This document shows, piece by piece, positions 56,201 to 64,000 of a stretch of 64,000 nt of DNA. Within the stretch, counting starts at the first letter, position 1. Each line of letters begins with the position of its first letter. The stretch is from Oegoconia quadripuncta. Lineage: Eukaryota > Arthropoda > Insecta > Lepidoptera > Autostichidae. Below the pieces are notes generated by a model that worked only from the letters and a program-made list of their open reading frames with translations, was not told the DNA's origin and ran no database searches. Location of the stretch: NCBI GenBank assembly GCA_949316235.1, contig OX438751.1:26565885-26629884 (forward strand), given 5' to 3'. Made by a program: the position numbers and the translations under genes.

Positions 56201-59200
56201 AAACAAAAACCTCTAGTATACAAGTAAATCCCTTAGAACAGTGTGTTCTCAACTCCAAATTTGTATGTAAAAAAAAATTTAAATCAATTCATTGTCTATC
56301 AAACATTTTTTTTTCCAACTTGCAAAATGTATAACCAGAATAACAGTTTGTAAAGTAGAAATTTTTCAGGAAATATATTTTTTTATAGTAGCAACGGTAA
56401 TTCAGTATAAGCAATAAAATAAGTAAAAGTATGAAAGGCACGTAAGGTATTGTATGAATGAAATTAAAATTGTAATAAATTAAAATTTGTAATTTCAAAG
56501 GGCATGTAAGGTATTATTTGGAACGAAGCAAGCGAGAGGTATGAAAGAGATAGATTTATTATAAAATGTTCAAGTGCGAAGGAGATAGAATGTATGGAAA
56601 AATAGAAATGTGGTTATTGCGTGCGTTGAGTGAAAGGGATAGACTAATAGACGATTGTAGTAGTTAGAAAGAGTACAAATAAAACGAAGTACATTCGAAG
56701 GAAGATGTCGTTTGATTGACAGCCATCCTTACACTACTAACTGGTAGTTGAGTTACAGGCTCTATAATCTTACAGAGTAATTAGGTGATTGTGACGTGTA
56801 GCTTTTAATTCACGGCGAGTCAGCGTTTGACCTCAATCACACCTGACGTTAAGTGAACATGGGAACAAAGGTCGAAGGGCGCTGACCCGGAATCCCCAAG
56901 TTATTTGAAGGCAAGATATTGGCTATCTTATCTCCAACAACTGGAACACAATGCTATCAACACTATTGTTTTATGCAGAAGAGAACAAGCAAAACTAAAT
57001 GGCAAAGTTCAGGAACTAACGCACACACACGGATTTATAGTGATAAGTTTGGACGGCCCTGGCCGTTACGTGATCTATTGACAACCAACTTCACTTCATC
57101 GTCATTTGAGAGAATAAGAAGTTCGTTGTTTGTTTTGTTTTGATTTTAAGATTATAAAATGGTTTTTAATTGGATTTGATGACTCTCACCAATACAGGAA
57201 CTTACTAACTAGGAAACGGTAAAACCTTACTCAGAAAAAACGGTTATTTTCTTTACCAAAACCTACGATTAATTAGTGTATTTCTCAGACCAGTAAATCG
57301 TGCAAAAGACAGATCCGTGTAAACAACTCATTGGATTGTTGGCTGTTCTCATTCGTTATTCATATTTATTTATTCATGTTGTCGTGTGCATTATCATTGG
57401 ATTGTTGGCTGTTCTCATTCGTTATTCATATTTATTTATTCATGTTGTCGTGTGCATTATCATTGGATTGTTGGCTGTTCTCATTCGTTATTCATATTTA
57501 TTTATTCATGTTGTCGTGTGCATTATCATTGGATTGTTGGCTGTTCTCATTCGTTATTCATATTTATTTATTCATGTTGTCGTGTGCATTATCATTCCTT
57601 TTATTGTTGATGTTGCATATTATTTTTGTAGACAGACAGAAACATTTGTAAGAGGTAATGTATCTACACCTGCGGGCCTACAATCACCTCTTATAGCAAT
57701 ATTACAGTAAGAGGTAATGTATCTACACCTGCGGGCCTACAATCACCTCTTATAGCAATATTACAGTAAGAGGTAATGTATCTACACCTGGTTACTGAAG
57801 AGAAAAGAAGCAACAAGGTTTAGGTTTCATTAACTATAAAAACCACAAAAATATGTCGGGCTTGCCCAATTTTGAAACTCTAAGCACGCATGTGGGATAG
57901 TTTGGGATATCACTGACCACTCCACTTGGTCATGGTACTATGTATAAGACATCACTACGCCAAGTTCCATTAAAATCCGTTCAGTGGCTGCCGCGTGACA
58001 CGACTAAAATTAACAGACAGACAATCACAAAAACTTTAAAAAATTATTGTTGGTATCTACTAGTTTCAAATGGTCTCCAAGATATATTTTTTCCTTAATT
58101 AATGTCAATGTACAGACACCAATGTACACTTACTTTTCGATGAGTTTATCTGAAAAGAAGAAATTATGAGGATTAGTCAGTTTTTATACAAGATAATACA
58201 AAAATACAGTACAGGCACAAAAATAGAAACTTTATAAAATATCAGACTATTTGGATGATAATCGTCCATGGACGTAACCAGTTCGTTCGCACAGCAGGCT
58301 ATTTCACAATTAATAATGAAATAAATTGTATCTTTTGTAATATAAACCAGTTTTAAAAGAGCAATCCTTCGAGTTTCTTGCTGGTTCGCGTCAGGGCAAA
58401 GGTGCTTACTAAACAAGCAGTAGCTTAAAAAAATGTAAAAACTGACTATTTGTACGCCGGTGATTGTAAATTATTTTGTCCGACATCTGAGGCAGCTAGG
58501 TTACTTGTCAACTAGTCACTGAACTTTCTGACAAGTGACTCCCATTATCTTTGTTATATATATATATGTCGGAGATAGCGATAAATTAGCGATAGAATTC
58601 ATTATTCAAACGGTCAACAGACTATCATGGTACGCGGTTAATGGGAAGTAAACCTGGTGGCGCTGGTATCGCCGGAAAGGGAGCGGTGACGACGTTAACG
58701 GTAATATAAGGTCTGCACATCGAAAATGACAGACACTTTAGCTACCAGCCGTCGAAGGAGTCGGAGCTCCACTGAACACATCACCGACTGTGAGTGATTT
58801 GATTACCACGCTTGGAAGAATCCGGTAAGTCGTTAGTTAATAAGAAGTTGATCATGGGATTTGAGCATGGAGGAATTGTAGACTACTCCGGTTGAATTCC
58901 ACAGACTGCACGCGAGGGCCAAGTTGTATGGCACGAGGGGCGTGCACATGTTTTCTCTTCAACAGAAAGCATCTCAGGTTCCATGATTATAATCGAATGT
59001 AATTACGTTGTATATTCGCCTATAGCAGTTTGCAATAGTTTGCCTTTGTCCGAGCCACCCGTTTACCACGCGACTGGCAGCGTCCCACGCATAGTCCACC
59101 ACGCTGGCCCAATGCGGGTTGGGGCCTTAACATGCCTTAGAATTTTTATTTCTCAGGCATGCAGGTTTCCTTACGATGTTTTCCTTCGCTAGTTATGAGC

Positions 59201-62200
59201 AGTCGGATAAATGTACATAAGTAATTAAATTACATTTTTAAAAATCATTGGTACATGGCTTGCCTAGGAATCGAACCTGGACCTCCCAAATTGGTACACC
59301 GTGTCTTAACCGCTGAGCCACCGACGCTCTCTTCGCTGTCTTATATTATAATAACAAAATATTCGTCTGTGCACACATCATCGTTTGTACGGTGTATATA
59401 AATTATCGATAACAAAGAGAAACAAGTAGCTAATGAAAGCAAACCACCTCTTAAGTCCGTGATCCCAACCATAAACTTGGTTCTCATTATCCTTCTGGCT
59501 TGCCGCTTCACTCTGCAAAGGAGAAGTGATTTAGTGTTCACGAACTTAGTTAATGTTGTTGTAGCAAAATAAATGTAGCTCCTGTAGGTAGGTATACATA
59601 CGTCTGCACTTTCTGCTCGAGCCAGTTGTTATCGCTGAAACAATGAATGTACGTGTTACCGGCGCAGAGGACTCGGAGCTTACGACTCCTCTACGTGATA
59701 TTTGATCATTTTATAACATTTACATTTTTATGAATTATATAACAGATGATCATACCATCCAGCTAAACTAAGCCAATTAAATGTGTTCAAAGCTACAGAT
59801 CTTCGAAACGGCTTAATCGATTTTCATCAAACACACACACAATTTTAGATATATTTTATCTCACTTTTGCAACGTCGTATCATATTATTATACCGGATGA
59901 GTTATTTTACTGTAAGAGATAAATAAATAGGGCATATTAGGTAACTGTTATAGAAGGTATTGGCATAGGTAGTTTAATTTATGTTTTCAAAAACGCACGC
60001 GTCGGCCGGAAATTGATATGCGAATGGCGGGATTCGTAGGGTTCCTATCAAGGGAATTTTTTATATTTATTTCATTTAATGGTATAATTATGTGGAACAG
60101 GCTACAAACGTGATCGCTAAATGACACAATTTTAACGCTTTATTTAATTATGGTTTTGAAAAAAAACTACCTATGTCCATAACTTCTATTACGGTAAAAA
60201 ACCTCATCCAGTACGTTACAGGAATCTATACATTGTAGGAAGATTCAGGCATTCTAAAATAAAAATGATCTACTTTCCAAATTAACGCACACACGCACAG
60301 CCCGAGCCGTCGAGCAGGTGCTGCAACATGTGTGATGGATGAGGGGTCCGAGAGAGAGGATAGAAAGTGCACCAGATACCTGCAATAAATGCCAGAGTAC
60401 GTTGACAACACACTAAACCGTGGAAGTGAAAATATGGACGATACCTCCGCGGGTCGAGTAGATGCTCAAGCTCCAGCTTGGCGCCACCCATGTCCCACAT
60501 CACCTTGTCGGTGAGGTGGCCCACCATCAGGTACTCGAAGCGGCCCACGAGCATCTCTCCGTCGGGGTCCACGATGGTCTGCGTTGCCACTGCGAACGCA
60601 AGATCACCTCTCACTTACCGGCATCAGCTAATGAACTGACACAATCTCCTTCCGATTCAAAGATAATACTCACTAGAGCAGTACCACTTCTTGTCATTTT
60701 CGAAGCATTCGGGCTCGATCTCATCCTCCTGTTGATATAATATTATTAATGCAGTAAGCAAAGAGATATGTCCATATACCATGTCAGCTGGGTTAGTTGG
60801 GAGTTTGCTAACTATTACTATCGCTTACCACGGAGCTGGGAGTTCCAATTGTTTATATTTTCACCTATTAACTAACTCAAATGACTCATTCAATACCCAT
60901 ATTTAGGTACACTAGGAACCTCTGACAGATGAGCAAACGGTAGAATAGATGGGCGCAGTGATCCTCTTTGAGATGGGCAACAGGAGCAGGTTTCAATAAA
61001 TAATGTGACATGCACCTGCCACGTGCCCTGCAGCCGCTCCTGCATTTCGTCCAACTTGCGCATCATCTCTCGATACCTGCACGGACAAACAAACTATTTT
61101 TGTTGAATGAACTAAGTGCGCTATAATTTTTAATATTAAACACAATTTCATGTTTCATAAACCAATGTTCAAGTGAACACATAACTTCTTTAGGACATTT
61201 TTCTAAAAAGATATCAATCTCACGGAAAGCGTTGAATGTTTTTGGGGTGTAGGTGTATCATTGCGTACTAACATATTAATGTCATATAATAATTAAGTCA
61301 GCAATAAATCCAACTCTGGAGTAAATAGTCGTTTACTTTAACTCCTATTACGACACCTCATTTTGATGCACTAGACGTAATTGTCTTCCTACTTAGTTTA
61401 AAGACCCCGCCGTTACCTTGCGACAATCATATCAAATGAATGAAGGAATAGCTTCGACCTCATTTAAATAAAAACAATCCAAGCTAATGTTCCAATATTA
61501 TAAGCCAACGATGTAGCAAATTTTTTTGGCAAATACATTTATCTTTTGTTTGTTTTTTACTATATATAATGTTACCTTACGGGTGTGTGTTCACTTACGC
61601 GTAGCTGATTTGCCGGCCGCAAACGAAGTAGGGGATCTGCTCGGCGAGACAGAACAGAGGGTTCAGGCCCTTCACTGCAACGTAAAGCGAGCATTATGTT
61701 ATATCAAAATCCAATAACATGAGTATTCCGAAGGTCACTTTTTAATAAATATGTGATGTGGGTATCTATTTGTCTAATAGCCACTGATAATGGCATAAAC
61801 TTTATGCTGTCACGAGCTTTGGAAAATAAAAACATAACTACAGAGAAATGGCGCAAATTTACTTGAGTGTATGTATTTATTATTTAACACTAGCTTTTCG
61901 CCCGCGGCATCGGCTGCGTGGAGTAATTTCACCGCGGAAATTTGTTTATCCCGCGGGAAATACTCACTTTATCAGGATAAAAAATCCTATGACTTATTCC
62001 AGGGTATATTCTACCTATATAAAAATTCCATGCAAATCAGTTCAGCCGTTACGCCATGATTGAGTAACAAACAAATTAACAAAAATCGCATTTATAATAT
62101 TAGTTAGATATTAGTTAGGATATTGCAATGAGACTCTAATGAGTACGAGCCTCTACGGACCTATACTGGGCGCATACTTACAGGCTGGTTTCGTCATTTT

Positions 62201-62334
62201 CCTGTAGACCGTAGATCGCTCCTCGATGGTTTCGGTGAGTTGTTTGAGGAACTCCCCTCCCGGCTCGACACGCTTCGGATACAGGAACTTCAAGAAGCGT
62301 GCCTTCAGCATCTTCCACCACATCATCCGCCTCA
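53051..62334 (-). CDS. Gene B: paralogue of gene A, 3' part (251 codons in window)
   Basis: Exons in transcript order: 62334-62182, 61674-61599, 61076-61016, 60728-60674, 60589-60445, 59634-59602, 59512-59448, 58149-58134 and 53204-53051. Entry and exit phases match gene A exons 3 to 11 at every junction. The product reads RRMMWWKMLKARFLKFLYPK, KGLNPLFCLAEQIPYFVC, YREMMRKLDEM, MATQTIVDPDGEMLVGRFEY, VKRQARRIMRTKF and DKLIENFREIDTECSKECG. It ends in a short unique tail with TRHWLACAAAR and TGA. The repeat domain of gene A is absent. The 5' exons lie beyond the right edge. The last intron (4.9 kb) contains an LTR retrotransposon. The family is unrecognised. Confidence 0.75.
53624..53852 (+). repeat. 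5' LTR
   Basis: 229 bp. It appears identical to 56505-56733 on reading. It ends in CCATCCTTACA, just before the primer-binding-site position. Confidence 0.9.
53853..55295 (+). pseudogene. Gypsy-type pol remnant: RNase H and integrase
   Basis: The open frame lacks an ATG and begins in RNase H text (EYASRGLKDAETRYHINELE, ITDSYSTAYII, HRPGKQNVIADHLSR). An HHCC-type zinc region follows (H..H...CIICAKTN). The integrase core has its three acidic residues: SSDHIVAL, ISDSAPCF and LVERANAT. It ends normally at 55295. RNase H degrades RNA:DNA hybrids and integrase inserts the cDNA, but without gag, protease and RT this copy cannot move by itself. The long intact frame suggests the deletion is recent. 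Confidence 0.88.
55296..56504 (+). other. Non-coding 3' interior of the LTR element
   Basis: About 1.2 kb of AT-rich sequence with no ORF worth calling. The purine run before the 3' LTR (caaaggg) is a weak polypurine tract. Confidence 0.5.
56505..56733 (+). repeat. 3' LTR
   Basis: Direct copy of 53624-53852, followed by the CTAC duplication. Confidence 0.9.
56820..56985 (-). repeat. SINE fragment (family of 1166-1874)
   Basis: Carries 'gacctcaatcacacctgac' and 'cgctgacccggaa' and continues to the 'aacacaatgctatcaacac' part. It is more diverged than the other copies. Confidence 0.6.
57330..57595 (+). repeat. 66-bp minisatellite, four copies
   Basis: Four near-perfect tandem copies of a 66-bp unit starting ATTGGATTGTTGGCTG and ending GTGTGCATTATC. 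Because 66 is divisible by three, frames stay open through the array and mimic repeated hydrophobic proteins. I do not call a gene. Confidence 0.9.
57648..57790 (+). repeat. 59-bp tandem repeat, about 2.4 copies
   Basis: Unit GTAAGAGGTAATGTATCTAC...ATATTACA, at 57648, 57707 and (partial) 57766. Confidence 0.9.
58134..58149 (-). CDS. Gene B 16-nt microexon
   Basis: CTTTTCAG, sixteen bases encoding part of DKLIEN, then GTAAGTG. It enters in phase 1 and leaves in phase 2, as the gene A microexon does. Confidence 0.65.
58180..58430 (+). repeat. CR1-type LINE 3' region
   Basis: Shares 'aatgaaat...gta(t/a)tataaa...agagcaa(t/c)cc..cgagtttcttgct' with 63500-63720, in the same orientation. It is a fragment of the LINE 3' UTR. 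Confidence 0.6.
59088..59333 (-). repeat. tRNA-derived SINE, minus orientation
   Basis: Carries 'ccaccacgctggcccaatgc' and the head 'ggaatcgaacctggacctcc', as at 31483-31780. It lies between two gene B exons. Confidence 0.7.
59448..61674 (-). CDS. Gene B central exons
   Basis: Six exons within 2.2 kb: 61674-61599, 61076-61016, 60728-60674, 60589-60445, 59634-59602 and 59512-59448. Each has clean GT/AG borders; all are short (33-145 nt). MATQTIVDPDGEMLVGRFEY is the longest block recognisably shared with gene A. Confidence 0.75.
61890..62110 (+). repeat. Lepidopteran 'ctagcttttcgcccgcggc' repeat
   Basis: Same ends as 18319-18620 (ACTAGCTTTTCGCCCGCGG ... ATTTATAATATTAGTTAGAT), without the SINE insertion. 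Confidence 0.65.
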
Positions 62335-62544
62335 CTGCGGTCAGAAAGGCCTCGTTAAAACAAATAGTCAACCATCTGAGTGAGCGGAGATCTTTTATAA
62401 GCATTATTTTTACTGATAGGATTTTCCTATCGTTTAAATAATTCTGTAAATATTCCAAAAAGTAAATAAATAAATAAACTGTCAGCGACAGAAAGACGTG
62501 GCGATTATGAGTGTAGACTTGTTGCATGAATTCTTGGGTCATTT

Positions 62545-62610
62545 GCTTAAATGCAGCTATGGACTTATTAAATGCAGCTATGGACTTATTACATGCAGCT
62601 ATGGACAGCC
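62545..62610 (+). repeat. 22-bp tandem repeat, three copies
   Basis: Three copies of AAATGCAGCTATGGACTTATT-like units, the last one diverged. Confidence 0.8.
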
Positions 62611-62676
62611 ATACATGTCCCCACTGTTAGCGCACAACCACTTCTCACTGAGAGAGTGTATGGACCTTAATCCACC

Positions 62677-63031
62677 GTGCGGGCCCAGTGCGGTGCCGTG
62701 CGGTGGATTTGTGTCACACTAGTGGCCATCGCGCTTCTGAGTCACGTCTACAAGTTGTTCTCGAGAGTCATTACGAATCGTCTCGCACGCAGGATCGACG
62801 ACTTCCAGCCTCCCGAACAAGCCGGTCTCCGAAAAGGCTTTAGCACCGTATACCACATACATACGCTGCGGCAGATTATACAGAAGACTGAGGAGTATAA
62901 TCAACCATTATGCTTAGCATGCGTGGACTACGAAAAAGCCTTTGATTTGATTGAGACCTGAGCTAGGCTGCAGTCTCTCCAGCGGTGTCAAATTGATCAT
63001 CGGTATATCAAGGTATTATAGCATTTGTATG
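62677..63031 (+). pseudogene. LINE reverse transcriptase fragment, left part
   Basis: The frame reads YKLFSRVITNRLARRIDDFQ, PPEQAGLRKGFSTVYHIHTL and CVDYEKAFD, which are reverse-transcriptase motifs of the lepidopteran RTE-type LINE. A stop after FDLIET and the insertion of another LINE break it. The right part continues at about 63784. Confidence 0.85.
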
Positions 63032-63783
63032 CAAGTTTGGATGTCGCAGCGTATGCAGTCAAAAAAATTAGACAAATATCGGACGTAAATATTGCTAGAT
63101 TAATATATTTTAGTTATTTTCATAGCCTGATATATTACGGTATATTGCTGTGGGGAAATGCCGCGGATATAAATACATCTTTGTTTTACAAAAACGAGCC
63201 GTTCGCGCAATTTATCAATTGAGACCAGCAGTGCCACTAAGAGATAGATTTAAAGACTATAATATTCTAACCTTTTCGTCACAGTACATGTTTAAAAATC
63301 TAATATATGTAAAAAAAATATAGCATCATTTGAGATGATAAACATGATGTCAATACAAGAAATAAAGATAAACTTGCAGGTCACATAAGTCGCCCCCGAA
63401 AAGTCAGTAATTCATTTAAAGGGTTATGTATACGCTTTTTCAATAAGGTTCCTGTTGATATACAAAATCTTCCTTTCAATAAATTTAAAGATACTATAAA
63501 ACAGAAACTTATTAAGAAAGCATATTATAAAATATTAGATTATTTAGATGATAAACATTCATGGTCATAACCAGCTCGTTCGCACGACCTATTTCACAAT
63601 TAATAATGAAATATTTTTGTGCATTTTTGTAATATAAAAACCTTTTGTTTAAAAGACCAACCACTCGAGTTTCTTGCTTGTTCTTCTCAGGAGAAAATTG
63701 CATTTTGAACAAGCTGTAGTTTTAAAAATGTTAAATCTGACTGTTTTAAGTGTACCCTGTGTACCTACAAAATAAAGCATTTT
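63032..63783 (+). mobile_element. CR1-type LINE 3' end inserted in the RTE-type LINE
   Basis: Encodes the C-terminal LINE text LIYYGILLWGNAADINT, then frameshifted RA.RAIYQLRP-like sequence and a 3' UTR ending AATAAAGCATTTTTGATTTG. The flanking RT sequence resumes immediately afterwards, so this is a nested, 5'-truncated insertion. Confidence 0.75.
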
Positions 63784-63960
63784 TGATTTGATTTGCGCCG
63801 CCATGTCAGTCCGTCTCCAGGATCGGAACTCGAAGCCCATCCAACTGCTGCGAGGTGTAAGACAGGGAGATGCCATATCCCCGAAACCGTTTACCGCTGC
63901 ATCGGCAGATACCTTCAAGCATTTAGACTAAAAAGGATTCGGCATCAACATCAGCATCAC
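63784..63960 (+). pseudogene. LINE reverse transcriptase fragment, right part
   Basis: Continues the interrupted RT with MSVRLQDRNSKPIQLLRGVR and QGDAISPK, which is RT motif 4 (GVRQGD.ISPKLF). It degenerates before the right edge. Confidence 0.75.
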
Positions 63961-64000
63961 AAACCTTCGATTTCCCGTCGATATCGTAATCATGGCGAGA

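Larger units (their letters stand above)
53624..56733 (+). mobile_element. Ty3/gypsy-type LTR retrotransposon, internally deleted (3,110 bp)
   Basis: Two 229-bp direct repeats start TGTAAGG and end CCTTACA. They are flanked by CTAC at 53620-53623 and 56734-56737, a 4-bp target duplication. TGGCGCTGCGAC right after the left LTR is in primer-binding-site position. The interior keeps only the 3' part of pol and ~1.2 kb of AT-rich sequence. Gag, protease and most of reverse transcriptase are missing. The element lies in the last intron of gene B, in the opposite orientation. Confidence 0.9.

Noticed and set aside
57300..57710. Hydrophobic repeat ORFs of 136 and 106 codons
   Set aside because: Produced by a 66-bp minisatellite; open in several frames.
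60226..60411. Possible extra gene B exon on the minus strand
   Set aside because: The flanking exons already join in phase and match gene A, and the encoded text looks random.

Overview
The window reads as a nuclear genome scaffold of a moth or butterfly (Lepidoptera). It is AT-rich with long introns and carries tRNA-headed SINEs, RTE and CR1/Jockey-type LINE tails ending in (GATG)n or (ATTG)n, and the 'ctagctttccgcccgcggc' repeat family common in that order. No bacterial features, rRNA genes or CRISPR arrays are seen. Species cannot be named from the sequence alone.

The centrepiece is a complete Polinton/Maverick, a virus-like self-synthesising DNA transposon, at 34615-49850 (15,236 bp). 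Its ends are AG...CT, and a perfect 6-bp target duplication CCCTAC lies on each side. The terminal inverted repeats are 2,038 bp (left) and 1,725 bp (right). They appear to match apart from one extra 313-bp tandem copy on the left. Between them, all on the + strand, lie protein-primed DNA polymerase B (two exons), an FtsK/HerA-type packaging ATPase, two related small ORFs, an unassigned 256-aa protein, a DDE integrase with a chromodomain, a minor (penton-like) capsid protein, a pVI-like protein with a basic tail, a major capsid protein and an adenovirus-type cysteine protease. None shows an internal stop or frameshift, apart from one apparently truncated small ORF. From the ATPase to the major capsid gene most neighbours overlap or nearly touch. 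Each TIR also holds a spliced gene with its own TATA/initiator promoter, pointing inward, for a 157-aa basic protein with a PIP-box-like motif.

The host genome around it holds three genes. (1) 6.4-22.9 kb, + strand: a cuticular protein analogous to peritrophins with one chitin-binding type 2 domain (324 aa, six coding exons, all junctions in phase), starting from a TATA/Inr promoter in a CpG-rich block. (2) 23.5-34.5 kb, - strand (gene A): an eleven-exon gene of 1,227 codons whose last exon (788 codons) is a degenerate ~33-residue repeat domain. (3) 53.05-62.3 kb and beyond the window, - strand (gene B): a paralogue of gene A. Nine exons correspond one to one in order and intron phase, including a 16-nt microexon, but B ends in a short unique tail. 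I do not recognise the A/B family. The Polinton sits between B and A, only ~115 bp upstream of the A start codon and inside an older tRNA-like repeat.

The rest is introns and intergenic DNA packed with transposon remains: a 0.7-kb palindrome of two SINEs, a SINE split by a LINE, an 816-bp foldback element with TATA target duplications, a Ty3/gypsy LTR element with matching LTRs but most of gag-pol missing (in the last intron of B), nested LINEs at the right edge, and several minisatellites. Exon ends were placed by splice consensus and reading-frame continuity and may be off by a base.
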